Shown here in pieces: positions 18,206 through 27,180 of a stretch of DNA of 64,000 nt (its first letter is position 1; the number at the start of each line of letters is the position of its first letter). Source of the DNA: Paraburkholderia saeva. Lineage in GTDB: Bacteria; Pseudomonadota; Gammaproteobacteria; Burkholderiales; Burkholderiaceae. A program made the position numbers and the translations under genes. The notes below the pieces were generated by a model. That model saw only the letters and a list, made by a program, of their open reading frames with translations, did not search any database and was not told the DNA's origin. The stretch lies in assembly GCF_907164555.1 (NCBI RefSeq), contig NZ_CAJQZC010000002.1:372001-436000 (forward strand). The letters are read 5' to 3'.

Positions 18206-18724
18206 CTAACGGCCGGGGCTTGCTCCGGCCGTTTTTTTCAGGTGCTCGATCTGTTGCTTCCAGCGGTCGAGCACCGCATCGCGATTCTCTTCCAGATCGA
18301 ACGAAATGCCGCCGGTGAGGCGCGCATAGGGCACGCGTTGCGCTTCGCCCGTATCGATCGACCCCGTAAAGCATGCGAGGCCGCCGCCCGTGTTCGGCAG
18401 CGGCTGGATGTCGAGTTGCACCTGATAGAACGCGTCGTCGAAGACGAACGTCAGCGCCGCGCGGCCGCCTTCGCGCAACGCCCGGGCTGCACGCGACTGC
18501 GGCCACAGCGCGAGGCACAGCGTGCGCGAGTCGGGCGCATACAGTTCGCCGACGCCGAGCAACGAGGTGCGCAGATGACCGTTCACGTCGCGCGTGACGA
18601 GCGATGCGGTGAAGCCAATCTTTGTCTCCAGCGATGTCCCGTCGAAGGCTGCACGCAATGCAGGCGGCCATTCGTCGAAGACGTCCTGTTCGAGTGCTCG
18701 CTCGCGATCCGTTGAGGCGGTCAT
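18206..18724 (-). CDS. Pyridoxamine-5'-phosphate-oxidase-fold protein
   Basis: Soluble protein of 172 aa with a pattern like the split-barrel FMN-binding (PNPOx-like) fold: GFTASLVTRDVNGHLRTSLLG, RTLCLALWPQSRAARALREGG and AALTFVFDDAFYQVQLDI. The start MTASTDRERALEQD has GGAG 8 bases upstream. The catalytic role is unknown; it may bind a flavin or heme. Its last codons lie inside the rhlE terminator hairpin, and the two genes are convergent. The fold assignment is an inference from the sequence pattern. Confidence 0.7.
   Translation of the reverse strand: MTASTDRERALEQDVFDEWPPALRAAFDGTSLETKIGFTASLVTRDVNGHLRTSLLGVGELYAPDSRTLCLALWPQSRAARALREGGRAALTFVFDDAFYQVQLDIQPLPNTGGGLACFTGSIDTGEAQRVPYARLTGGISFDLEENRDAVLDRWKQQIEHLKKTAGASPGR
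18208..18238 (+). terminator. rhlE terminator, inside the end of the opposite gene
   Basis: A 9-base stem AACGGCCGG/CCGGCCGTT with an 8-base loop, followed by T7 on the plus strand. It ends rhlE and at the same time encodes the last residues of the convergent gene on the minus strand. Confidence 0.9.
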
Positions 18725-18824
18725 CACGTCGCTCCATGTGAGGTTCAAGGAAAACAAAATGGCCCGCGCAGGCGGGCCATCCGGTCACTGCCGCGCAACG
18801 ACTCGCGCCGCGCGTTGACTGCGG

Positions 18825-19652
18825 CTATCGAAAGAACACGTGCTGCGTGATTTTCGCCAGCGGATAGTGCACGCCCGGCTGGATCTTCGCGGGCAGATCG
18901 AGTGGCTTCAGCAGCATCTTCACACACATATCGGCCGACAGATTGCGGCGCACCAGCGTATTGATACGCGCGGCGCGGTCACGATTGTAGGCCGAATCGT
19001 TGACGCGCTCGGGATAACGGATCGCAAACACATGACGCAGTGCGATCTCGGAATCTTCGTTTTTGATCTCCATCACACGACGCATCAGCGCACCCAGCAC
19101 CGCCAGCCGGCCGTTGCCTTCGATCCTGTTGTACTTCTTGAAGTATTTGAAAAAGTGCTTGTAGTGCCGCACTTCGTCGGTACGGATGTTGTCGGTGATT
19201 TCCTTCAGCACCGGTTCATCCGAGCATTCACCAATCGCGCGATACAGCGTTGCTGTGCCGGTTTCGACGACACACCGTGCAACCATTTCGAGTGCGCGCG
19301 TCTTTTCGAAGTCTTCAACGGAGCAGGTCAGCTTGTACTCTTCGAAGAAGTTATGAAACGCCGTGTCCCAGTCGAACTCCGGCCACACGTGCGCGATGTA
19401 GGTCTTGAGCGCGCGCCCGTGCTGCAGTTCTTCGGGTTCCCATTCGTTGTTGAGCCATGCGGATACTTCCGGATCGCCATGGAAGAACGTGCTGAGGTTG
19501 CTCGTGTACAGATCAGTGCCGCTTTCAATGAACGACGCCGCGCACAGCAGCAACAGCAGATCCTCGTTGACGACCGCTTTCTGCCGGTCGATCCGGCTGA
19601 GATCGATGTCCTCGATACGCCAGGGCATCACGTGCATGGAGTCTGTTCGCAT
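18825..19652 (-). CDS. Ferritin-like diiron protein
   Basis: Protein of 275 aa with a four-helix ferritin-like core. Likely iron ligands are E and H in EWEPEELQHG, the ENx-type E in MVARCVVETGTATLYRAIGE, and the second set in NIRTDEVRHYKHFFKY. This E...EExxH repeat is what carries a diiron centre in ferritin-like hydroxylases and desaturases. Start MRTDSMHVMPWRIED has GGGAG 8 bases upstream. It resembles the acyl-ACP-desaturase-like ferritin group annotated in Burkholderia, but the substrate cannot be named. Single gene. Confidence 0.78.
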   Translation of the reverse strand: MRTDSMHVMPWRIEDIDLSRIDRQKAVVNEDLLLLLCAASFIESGTDLYTSNLSTFFHGDPEVSAWLNNEWEPEELQHGRALKTYIAHVWPEFDWDTAFHNFFEEYKLTCSVEDFEKTRALEMVARCVVETGTATLYRAIGECSDEPVLKEITDNIRTDEVRHYKHFFKYFKKYNRIEGNGRLAVLGALMRRVMEIKNEDSEIALRHVFAIRYPERVNDSAYNRDRAARINTLVRRNLSADMCVKMLLKPLDLPAKIQPGVHYPLAKITQHVFFR

Positions 19653-19937
19653 TGTTCGTGCTCCCAAAAGCTGTTGCGACACGGGAACATGCCGACCGTA
19701 TGCCTCCTGCCCGGCCGGCTGCGCACCGTTGCTACATCCAGCGCTTTGAAATGTTTAACCCCTTCTCAACTGCATCTTAGCCAATGTCGCGCAAATCTGC
19801 AGATACCACAGCACAGACCGTGCCGGATGTCCGCAGTTCCGCGCCGTACCAGGGAAAGCGCTCAGCACGTGCGACATTCGTCAAATGAAAGGCGTGCAGT
19901 GACCGCAAGCGGCCGCAACCACGCCTGAGAGGTGCGC
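19653..19937. other. Gene-free stretch upstream of the ferritin-like gene
   Basis: About 285 bases between the start of the ferritin-like gene and the terminator of the transporter. It holds the promoter of the minus-strand ferritin-like gene (GGGAG site at about 19660). Short open frames on both strands have no ribosome site or family resemblance. I see no repeat of note. Confidence 0.5.
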
Positions 19938-19970
19938 AAAAAAAGCAGCCGCGAACGGCTGCTGTTTTTT
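19938..19970 (-). terminator. Terminator of the MHS transporter gene
   Basis: Stem GCAGCCG/CGGCTGC with a 4-base loop, with A7 on its left and T6 on its right. Read on the minus strand it has a T7 tail, 100 bases after the stop of the transporter gene. It could act in both directions. Confidence 0.88.
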
Positions 19971-20073
19971 AATGCGCCCGATATTTCGCGGGCTTTCGCT
20001 TTTGAAGTGCCGCGGTGGGCGCGGTTCTCGCCGCGCTGCGCCCAGCAGAAGCTGCGCGCCAGCATCCGTGCGG

Positions 20074-21411
20074 TCAGACGCCTCGACGCACGCGCATACG
20101 AATTGCAACGATCACGAGCGACGTGCCCGACAGCGCCGCCGCAAGCAACACGTAATAGGCGGGCGCGAGCTTGTCGCCGGTCAGATGGATGAACGTCTCG
20201 ACAATGGTGGGCGCAAATCCGCCGAAGAGCGTGACGCCGATGCTGTAGCCAATTGAAAGACCTGTCGAGCGCACGCGCACCGGGAAGATTTCCGACATCA
20301 GCGCCGGCATGGGCCCAGAGTAAGCGGCCTTGAAAATACCGGCCATGGCCTGGAGCAACAACAGGCAACTGATTGTGGGGTGAGTTTGCAGCAACGCGAA
20401 CATCGGATAGATCAGCACGCCCATCAGCACCGACGTCGTCAGCATGATGCGGATGCGGCCGATGCGATCCGACAGCGCGCCCATCACCGGCGACAGTACG
20501 AACTGCAGGCCCCCGTTCAGCACGACAACGCCGAACGAAGCGGCCGCCGCCATGTGCAGCTGCTTCACCGCATACAGCGGCATATAAAGCTGAAGCACAT
20601 ACACGCCGACCGTCGATTGCGCGACGATGCCGATCGCGAGAAGCAGGTTGACCCACTGCCTGTTGAACGACGCGCCCTGATCCTTGAGCGGCGCGGCGCT
20701 TTCGACGACGCGCTCACGCTGGGCAGCGACAAACTCAGGCGTCTCGTCCAGATGCGAACGGATGTAATAGCCGACGGGCCCGACCAGCAGACCGAACACG
20801 AACGGAATACGCCAGCCCCACGCGTTGAGCTGTTCGGACGGCAGCCAGGCCGTCAGCAGCGAGCCGAACGCCGCGGCCGTGATCGCGGCGAGCCCCTGGC
20901 TTGCAAACTGCCAGCTCGCGTAATATCCGCGCCGCGTCGCGCTGTGCTCGACCATGAACGCGGTCGCGCTGCCGAATTCGCCACCCACCGCGAAGCCCTG
21001 CACGAGACGCGCGACGAGAATCAGGAGAGGCGCAGCAATGCCGATCGCCGAATACGGCGGCATGACGGCCATCGCGAGCGTGCCGACCATCATGAGTGCA
21101 ATGGCGAGCGTGAGCGCCGCCTTGCGGCCTTTACGGTCGCCGTAGATGCCCAGCACGATGGCGCCGAGCGGGCGCATCAGGAACGAGATGCCGAACGTGC
21201 CGATCGCAAGCAAGGTGGAGAGCCACTCGTCGTGCGTCGGGAAGAACTGTTTCGCGATGATGGTCGCGAAATAACCGTAGACCAGAAAATCGAACCACTC
21301 GAGTGCGTTGCCGACGGACGACGAAAACACAATGCGCCGCACCGTCGCCTTCGAAAGCGGCGCGAGTTGCGGTGCGGAAGCGGTCGCAGCGTGCGACGCG
21401 TGGGTGCTCAT
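20074..21411 (-). CDS. MHS-family MFS transporter
   Basis: Twelve-helix metabolite:H+ symporter of 445 aa. Signatures are GNALEWFDFLVYGYFAT in helix 1, GIYGDRKGRKAALT in loop 2-3, LVARLVQGFAVGGEFGSAT in helix 4 and GALSDRIGRIRIM in loop 8-9. This subgroup (KgtP/ShiA/CitA-like) takes up dicarboxylates, citrate, shikimate or betaine; the substrate is unknown. Start MSTHASHAATAS is chosen because GGAG sits 5 bases upstream. The gamma-glutamyltransferase gene lies upstream on the same strand at a distance of 176 bases, so co-transcription is possible. Confidence 0.92.
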   Translation of the reverse strand: MSTHASHAATASAPQLAPLSKATVRRIVFSSSVGNALEWFDFLVYGYFATIIAKQFFPTHDEWLSTLLAIGTFGISFLMRPLGAIVLGIYGDRKGRKAALTLAIALMMVGTLAMAVMPPYSAIGIAAPLLILVARLVQGFAVGGEFGSATAFMVEHSATRRGYYASWQFASQGLAAITAAAFGSLLTAWLPSEQLNAWGWRIPFVFGLLVGPVGYYIRSHLDETPEFVAAQRERVVESAAPLKDQGASFNRQWVNLLLAIGIVAQSTVGVYVLQLYMPLYAVKQLHMAAAASFGVVVLNGGLQFVLSPVMGALSDRIGRIRIMLTTSVLMGVLIYPMFALLQTHPTISCLLLLQAMAGIFKAAYSGPMPALMSEIFPVRVRSTGLSIGYSIGVTLFGGFAPTIVETFIHLTGDKLAPAYYVLLAAALSGTSLVIVAIRMRVRRGV

Positions 21412-21587
21412 GATGTCTCCTGCCTTGCCTGTCATTGCTTGATTACTGTCGTTGTGTACTGCTTTCGCGCCGGGCCGCGTGACGCGAATTGCGTCACACG
21501 AATCCCGAAAACGCGAAATCGCGACGACGAACGGCGGCCTGTTTCGCGGGCCCTCCGTCGTATGCGGAATGTGCCCTGCTCCTCGCC

Positions 21588-23225
21588 CTAGAACCCGGCC
21601 GCGAGCCCGTCGCGACGGCTGTCGCTTGCGGCGACATAGCCGCGCTCCGGATCATTGCGGTCGAGTTTCCAGATGTACTGACCGGAGCCGAAGTCCATAT
21701 ATGGATCGTCGACGGACTTGATCGTATGACCGAGTCCTTCCAGCGCACTCGCCGTTTGCGGATCCAGTGTGGATTCGATGTCGATCGTGAAGTCGCGATT
21801 GACCTTCCAGCGCGGCGCATCGCACGCGGCCTGCGGTTGCTGGCCGTAGTCGAGCATCCGCACGATCGATTGCAGATGGCCTTGCGGCTGCATGTCGCCC
21901 CCCATCACGCCGAAGCTCATGACGGCTTCCTGCTGGCCATCGACCTGCTGCGTGAGGAACGCCGGGATGATCGTATGGAACGGCCGCTTGCCACCTTCGA
22001 CGACGTTCGGCGACTTCGGATCCATCGAGAAGCCGCAGCCGCGGTTCTGCAGTGCGATACCGCTGTCGGGCACGACGATGCCCGAGCCGAAACCCATGTA
22101 GTTCGACTGGATGAAGCTCACCATCATGCCGCGGTCGTCCGCCACGGACATATAGATCGTGCCGCCTGCCTTTGGCATGCCGAAGTCGAACTGCGTCGCG
22201 CGCTTCGGATCGATCAGCTTCGCGCGCGAGGCCAGGTACGCGTCGTCGAGCATCTGTTCGGGCGTTACGTCCATCGAGCGCGGATCCGCAACGTAGCGGT
22301 AGACGTCGGCGAATGCGAGTTTCATCGCTTCGATCTGCAGATGCTGCGATTCGATGTTGTCGACGGCCAGCGACCTGATATCGAAATGTTCGAGAATGCC
22401 GAGCGCGATCAGCGCGGCGATACCCTGGCCGTTCGGCGGAATTTCATGCACGGTATAGCCGCGATAATCCTTGGCGATCGGTTCGACCCAGTCGGCGCGA
22501 TAGTTGCGCAGATCGTCGAGCGTGAGCGCCGCGCCGCTCTGGCGTGCGAAGCCGGCAATCTGTTCGGCGATTTCGCCTTCGTAGTATGCGCGCGGACCGA
22601 GTTCAGCCAGCTTGCGCAGTGTTTTTGCATGACCGGGAAAGCGCACCAGTTCGCTGACTTCCGGCGCGCGGCCGCGCGGCATGAATGTCTCCGCGAAACC
22701 CGGCTGATCCTTCAGTTCCGGTACGGCTGCGGCCCATTTGTACGCCACGATGCTTGCCACCGCGTGGCCGCGTTCGGCGATCTCGATCGCGGGTTCCATC
22801 AGGTCGGCAAACGGCAGCGAGCCGAACTTCCGGTGCAATGCTTCCCAGCCGGCAATCACACCCGGCACGGTAACGGCGTCCCAGCCGCGCTTCGGCTGCT
22901 TCGCGAGGCCGTTTTCCTCACCGTACTTCTGCCTGAAGTAGTCGACATTCCACGCGGCCGGCGACACGCCCGACGCGTTCAGACCATGCAGCTTCCGGCC
23001 ATCCCATACGAGCGCGAAGGCGTCGCCGCCCAGACCGCATGACACCGGCTCGACCACCGTGATGGCCGCCGCTGCCGCGATCGCCGCGTCCACCGCGTTG
23101 CCACCCTTCCACAGCATACGCAGACCGGCCTGGGCCGCGAGCGGATGTGAAGTCGAGACGATGTTGCGGGCAAAGACCGGCAGGCGCGGTGTCGGGTAAG
23201 GGTTTTGCCAGTTGAAGCGGGTCAT
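21588..23225 (-). CDS. Gamma-glutamyltransferase family enzyme
   Basis: N-terminal nucleophile hydrolase of 545 aa that cleaves itself into two chains. The expected nucleophile is the Thr in AGGTIYMSVADD (about residue 355), with GFGSGIVVPDSGI downstream. It lacks a signal peptide (start MTRFNWQNPYPTP), so unlike E. coli Ggt it should be cytoplasmic. Such paralogues include oxamate amidohydrolase HpxW-like enzymes and cephalosporin or glutaryl acylases; the substrate is not certain. The ribosome site is AGAGAG. It shares its direction with the downstream transporter gene. Confidence 0.88.
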   Translation of the reverse strand: MTRFNWQNPYPTPRLPVFARNIVSTSHPLAAQAGLRMLWKGGNAVDAAIAAAAAITVVEPVSCGLGGDAFALVWDGRKLHGLNASGVSPAAWNVDYFRQKYGEENGLAKQPKRGWDAVTVPGVIAGWEALHRKFGSLPFADLMEPAIEIAERGHAVASIVAYKWAAAVPELKDQPGFAETFMPRGRAPEVSELVRFPGHAKTLRKLAELGPRAYYEGEIAEQIAGFARQSGAALTLDDLRNYRADWVEPIAKDYRGYTVHEIPPNGQGIAALIALGILEHFDIRSLAVDNIESQHLQIEAMKLAFADVYRYVADPRSMDVTPEQMLDDAYLASRAKLIDPKRATQFDFGMPKAGGTIYMSVADDRGMMVSFIQSNYMGFGSGIVVPDSGIALQNRGCGFSMDPKSPNVVEGGKRPFHTIIPAFLTQQVDGQQEAVMSFGVMGGDMQPQGHLQSIVRMLDYGQQPQAACDAPRWKVNRDFTIDIESTLDPQTASALEGLGHTIKSVDDPYMDFGSGQYIWKLDRNDPERGYVAASDSRRDGLAAGF

Positions 23226-23499
23226 GTCAGACACTCTCTGGAATACGCAGCCCGACGAGATACGACGTCGAACCACTGAAAACGGGAACCCGAAATTGCA
23301 TCCTGTTCGGGGACAAAAAACAAATTCATTTATTGACTAAATAAATGCATAAAACACCTTAATCCCAATCGACGACGACGCTTGCTGCAACCTTGCTGAC
23401 AAGCTGCCTCTAGGTCTTACAATACGTCGACTCCAATACCTGCCCGTCAGAGGCGCGACATCCGGCCTGCGTCGCTGAACGGCACCCGATCTTTTCGCC

Positions 23500-24279
23500 A
23501 TGACCCGAGACCCACGCCTGACCCTGAACGCACGCCAGCAGGAACTGCTCGAATGGGTCCAGCGCGACGGTTTCGTGACCGTAGACGACCTGGCGGCCCA
23601 CTTCGACGTGACGCCGCAGACAATCCGCCGCGACGTGAACTGGCTCGCGGACATGAACCTCCTGCGACGCTATCACGGCGGCGCCAGCCTGCCGACCAGT
23701 TCCGAGAACGTCTCGTACACCGCGCGACAGCGGATGTTCCACGACGAAAAGCGCCGCATTGCCATGTTGGTGGCCACTCACATTCCCGATCAGGCCTCGC
23801 TCTTCATCAACCTCGGCACGACAACCGAAGAGGTGGCGCGGGCGCTCAATCGCCATCGCGGGTTGCGCGTGATCACGAACAACCTGAACGTCGCGAGCAT
23901 GATGAGCGGCTACCCGGACTGCGAAGTGCTGGTGACGGGCGGCATCGTGCGACCGTGGGACAAGGGAATCGTCGGCGAACTGGCGATCGATTTCATCCGC
24001 CAGTTCAAGGTCGACTTCGCGATCATCGGCACGTCGAGCATCGAGACCGACGGCACGCTGCGCGATTTCGACACCCGCGAAGTGCGCGTCGCGGAAGCGA
24101 TCATCGAACACGCGCGCACCGTTTTTCTCACCGCCGATCACTCGAAGTTCGGCCGCCCGGCGCTCGTCCGGCAGGGACATCTCGACCAGATCGACGCACT
24201 TTTCACCGACGCCGCGCCGCCGCCCGACATGACCGAAACGCTCGCGAACGCCGGCACGCAGGTCTATATCGCCGAATAG
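23500..24279 (+). CDS. glpR: Glycerol-3-phosphate regulon repressor (DeoR family)
   Basis: DeoR-type repressor of 259 aa. The N-terminal HTH includes RQQELLEWVQRDGFVTVDDL and VTPQTIRRDVNWL; the C-terminal DeoRC sugar-phosphate sensor domain has NLGTTTEEVARAL and the LTADHSKFGRPALV motif. Its identity as GlpR comes from the strong resemblance to E. coli GlpR and the nearby glpD and glpK. It likely binds G3P as inducer. Start ATG at 23500 (MTRDPRLTLN) has no clear ribosome site. It is transcribed in the same direction as glpD but separated by two other small genes. Confidence 0.93.
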   Translation: MTRDPRLTLNARQQELLEWVQRDGFVTVDDLAAHFDVTPQTIRRDVNWLADMNLLRRYHGGASLPTSSENVSYTARQRMFHDEKRRIAMLVATHIPDQASLFINLGTTTEEVARALNRHRGLRVITNNLNVASMMSGYPDCEVLVTGGIVRPWDKGIVGELAIDFIRQFKVDFAIIGTSSIETDGTLRDFDTREVRVAEAIIEHARTVFLTADHSKFGRPALVRQGHLDQIDALFTDAAPPPDMTETLANAGTQVYIAE

Positions 24280-24589
24280 CGACAACGGGCGCGCATGGCC
24301 GGCCAAACACGCCCGGTCACGCGCATTGCGTTTTGCTGCGCCGCACGAGAAACCTCGAGTGAAATCAAGGATCTGGCGGCGAAACCAGACCGCCGCTGGC
24401 GCACGATTCTGTCAACGGGAAAATTTTCCGGGGACGGTTTGGCGTTCTGCGTGCGGTTGACTACACTCCAGTTCCCCGACGCATATACCGTATGCGCCGG
24501 CGTGAGCACCCATGCCGCCGCACAGCCAGATGTTCCGCACTGCCTCGGCGCCATATGCACAGTCCGGCATCACTGACATGGAGAGAACA
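24280..24589. other. Gene-free stretch between glpR and a small gene
   Basis: About 310 bases. Short open frames in both directions show no ribosome site or recognisable protein. The region should hold a promoter for the 65-aa gene that follows. A weak inverted repeat only; nothing else stands out. Confidence 0.45.
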
Positions 24590-24787
24590 ATGCTGAGTCC
24601 GCATGAATTCGCCACGTTGTTGCTCGTGAAAGACTCCCCCAATCAGACCGACATGGAACGCGACGAACTCGACGCGCTCCTCGAACGTCAGCTCGTTCAG
24701 CTCGAAAAGCTTGCGTCCGGCCTCCAGCAGTGGCGTCTCACCGAAGTTGGCGATTCTGCACTCAGGGCAATCAAGCGTTTCTCCTGA
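24590..24787 (+). CDS. Small conserved-looking protein, 65 aa
   Basis: A short acidic, leucine-rich protein (MLSPHEFATLLLVKDSPNQ...) that reads as mostly helical: DMERDELDALLERQLVQLEKLASGL looks like an amphipathic coil. The start is supported by a GGAG site 6 bases before the ATG. It has no signal or membrane segment. I do not recognise a named family, although the composition and codon use look like a real gene. Partner and role are unknown. Confidence 0.65.
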   Translation: MLSPHEFATLLLVKDSPNQTDMERDELDALLERQLVQLEKLASGLQQWRLTEVGDSALRAIKRFS

Positions 24788-24906
24788 CCGTCGCGCCGCC
24801 CCTGTTCACCAGAATCGTTACCATGCCCACGGCGTGCGGACGTCGCACGCCTGCTCCAGCCGCAGGAACCGTGCAATCCACGCTCGGTGTTGCGCGTTGC
24901 CGTCCG

Positions 24907-25281
24907 CTAGCCGCCACGCAAGCTCGGATCGACCGTCGCCCGCCAGCTGAGTGCCTTCGCGCGCTGCGACGTGAGGTAGCTCACCCACTGGTCGCGCATG
25001 TGCGCGTCGCTGCTCGCACCCTGTGCCGCGTAGTGCTGCGCAAGTTCAGTCTGGAACGCGCAGTACGCATCTTTCGAACCTTTCCCACGACCGCTGCCAA
25101 CGTACGCATCGAATAGCGTCGAATACACCGACTGCGCATCCTTGCCGTAATCGAGCGCCTGCCCGCCGCACATTTCCTGCAACGACGTGAACGAGGGTGC
25201 ACCCATCGTGCCGCCCAGATCGGGTGTGCTGACGCACCCCGCCAGCAGCACCGCCGTGCCCGCTATCCAGATTCCACGCAT
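24907..25281 (-). CDS. Putative lipoprotein
   Basis: Protein of 124 aa with a type II signal peptide: MRGIWIAGTAVLLAGC, a good lipobox LAGC with the acylated cysteine at residue 16. After it comes a Ser/Thr/Gly linker and a helical domain (GKDAQSVYSTLFDAYVG, DAYCAFQTELAQHYAAQG) with two further cysteines. Start chosen because GAGGTGAG lies 6 bases before. It is likely anchored in a membrane through N-terminal lipid; the function is unknown. Convergent with the 65-aa gene and divergent from glpD. Confidence 0.8.
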   Translation of the reverse strand: MRGIWIAGTAVLLAGCVSTPDLGGTMGAPSFTSLQEMCGGQALDYGKDAQSVYSTLFDAYVGSGRGKGSKDAYCAFQTELAQHYAAQGASSDAHMRDQWVSYLTSQRAKALSWRATVDPSLRGG

Positions 25282-25395
25282 GTTTCTCACCTCTTGTTGG
25301 CCCGTCTCGTGAGTATCGTCCGCGAGCGTGTTCCGTGTCACCCTGGCCGTTCGGCCATCAGTCTCCCGAACTTTACTTTTTCGAATATGTTCATT

Positions 25396-25415
25396 AAAGT
25401 TCGAATACGAACATT
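25396..25415 (+). promoter_or_regulatory. GlpR operator candidate
   Basis: AAGTTCG-AATA-CGAACATT is a near-perfect inverted repeat with GTTCG/CGAAC arms, close to the E. coli GlpR operator pattern with TTCG and CGAA halves. A second TTCGAATATGTTC half-like sequence lies just upstream at about 25380-25393. Both are 45-80 bases before the glpD start, fitting repression of glpD by GlpR. Confidence 0.75.
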
Positions 25416-25459
25416 ACGGTTCCGTCAAAATTTCCTTCGGAATTAAGGGGACACAGCCG

Positions 25460-26995
25460 GTGACGCAAGGCGCAAGGTACGATCTGCTCGTCGTGGGCGG
25501 CGGAATCAACGGTGCGGGCATCGCGCGCGATGCCGCCGGGCGTGGCCTCTCCGTATTGCTGTGCGAGCAGGACGACCTCGCGTCGCACACTTCCTCGGCG
25601 AGCACGAAGCTCATTCACGGCGGCTTGCGCTATCTCGAGTACCGCGAGTTCGGGCTCGTGCGCAAGGCGCTGCAGGAGCGTGAAACGCTGCTGCGCGCGG
25701 CACCCCACATCATGTGGCCGTTGCGTTTCGTCATGCCGCACATGCCGGACCTGCGGCCGGCGTGGCTCATCCGGACTGGCCTGTTTCTGTATGACCATCT
25801 CGCGCGTCGCGAACTGCTGCCCGGCTCGCGCGGCATCGACATGCACCGTCATCCGGCGGGCGAGCCGCTTGTCGACTCGATCCGTCGCGGCTTCGTGTAC
25901 TCGGACGGCTGGGTCGACGATGCGCGGCTCGTCGTCCTGAACGCCGTCGACGCCGCCGAGCGCGGCGCCACCGTTCTCACCCGGACAAAACTCGTCAGCG
26001 CGGTGCGTGCGGGCGGCGAATGGCACGCGCGGCTCGAAAGCACGGACGGCCGCGTCATCGACATGCGCGCAGGCGCCACCGCGAACGCGGCGGGCCCGTG
26101 GGTCGGCGAACTGCTGCAGGGCGCGCTCGGGCGCGGCGCGACGACGCACAGCGTGCGCCTCGTGAAAGGCAGCCACATCGTCACGCGGCGTCTCTTCACG
26201 CACGATCACGCGTACATCTTCCAGAATCCGGACAAGCGGATCATCTTCGCGATACCGTACGAGCACGACTACACGCTGATCGGCACGACCGATATCGAGT
26301 ATCGCGGCGATCCCGCCCGAGTCGCGATCACCGCCGGCGAAACACAGTACCTGTGCGACTCGATCAACCGCTACTTCAAGCGCAAGATCGCGCCGGCGGA
26401 CGTCTGCTGGACCTATTCCGGCGTGCGGCCGCTGCTCGAGGAAGAAGGCGCGGACAACCCGTCGGCGGTCACGCGCGACTATCGCCTCGAACTCGACGCG
26501 CCGCCAGGTCAGGCGCCGCTCCTCTCCGTGTTCGGCGGCAAGATCACGACGTTTCGCAAGCTCGCGGAAGAAGCGGTCGACGAACTCTCCCGCGCGCTCG
26601 AATCGCCGGCGCCTGCGTGGACGGCCGGCGCCCCGCTGCCGGGCGGCGATATCGCGAACGCCAGTTTCGAGCGCTTCGCCACGCAGTTCGGGCAGCAGCA
26701 CGCGTGGCTGCCCGCCGATCTCGCGCGCCGCTACGCACGCGCTTATGGGACCCGCGCGGCGTATGTCGTCGGCCAGGCGCGCGCGCTTGACGATCTCGGT
26801 CACGCGTTTGCGCCGGGTCTCTACGAATCGGAACTGCGCTATCTTCGCGATACCGAGTGGGCGCGCACTGCGCACGACGTGCTCTGGCGCCGCTCCAAGC
26901 TCGGCCTGCATCTCGTCGGACCTGGCACGCTCGATACGGTCACGCGCGAAATCGACGCATGGTTCGCACGCGAAGACGTCACGCCGCACGCGTGA
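25460..26995 (+). CDS. glpD: Aerobic glycerol-3-phosphate dehydrogenase
   Basis: FAD-dependent, membrane-associated enzyme (511 aa) that oxidises sn-glycerol 3-phosphate to dihydroxyacetone phosphate and gives electrons to quinone. The N-terminal Rossmann is DLLVVGGGINGAGIARDAAGRG; next come SSASTKLIHGGLRYLE and the C-terminal DAO domain with LSVFGGKITTFRKLAEEA. The GTG start (VTQGARYD) fits the family N-terminus; GGGG lies 9 bases upstream. A GlpR site precedes it and glpK follows 185 bases downstream. Confidence 0.96.
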   Translation: MTQGARYDLLVVGGGINGAGIARDAAGRGLSVLLCEQDDLASHTSSASTKLIHGGLRYLEYREFGLVRKALQERETLLRAAPHIMWPLRFVMPHMPDLRPAWLIRTGLFLYDHLARRELLPGSRGIDMHRHPAGEPLVDSIRRGFVYSDGWVDDARLVVLNAVDAAERGATVLTRTKLVSAVRAGGEWHARLESTDGRVIDMRAGATANAAGPWVGELLQGALGRGATTHSVRLVKGSHIVTRRLFTHDHAYIFQNPDKRIIFAIPYEHDYTLIGTTDIEYRGDPARVAITAGETQYLCDSINRYFKRKIAPADVCWTYSGVRPLLEEEGADNPSAVTRDYRLELDAPPGQAPLLSVFGGKITTFRKLAEEAVDELSRALESPAPAWTAGAPLPGGDIANASFERFATQFGQQHAWLPADLARRYARAYGTRAAYVVGQARALDDLGHAFAPGLYESELRYLRDTEWARTAHDVLWRRSKLGLHLVGPGTLDTVTREIDAWFAREDVTPHA

Positions 26996-27180
26996 CGTCG
27001 AAGCGACCGCATGCGGCGCGCCTTCAACGAAGACGCACAAAAAGCAGCCACAGGACGGCCAGCCGTCGCGGGCAACCCGACACCGCACGCCGCGCTGGCC
27101 GAAGCACGCACGTTGCTGCATGCTGACGGACACCGGCTGCCCGCGAACGGCCGCGTCACGAAAAACATGGAGAAGACAGA

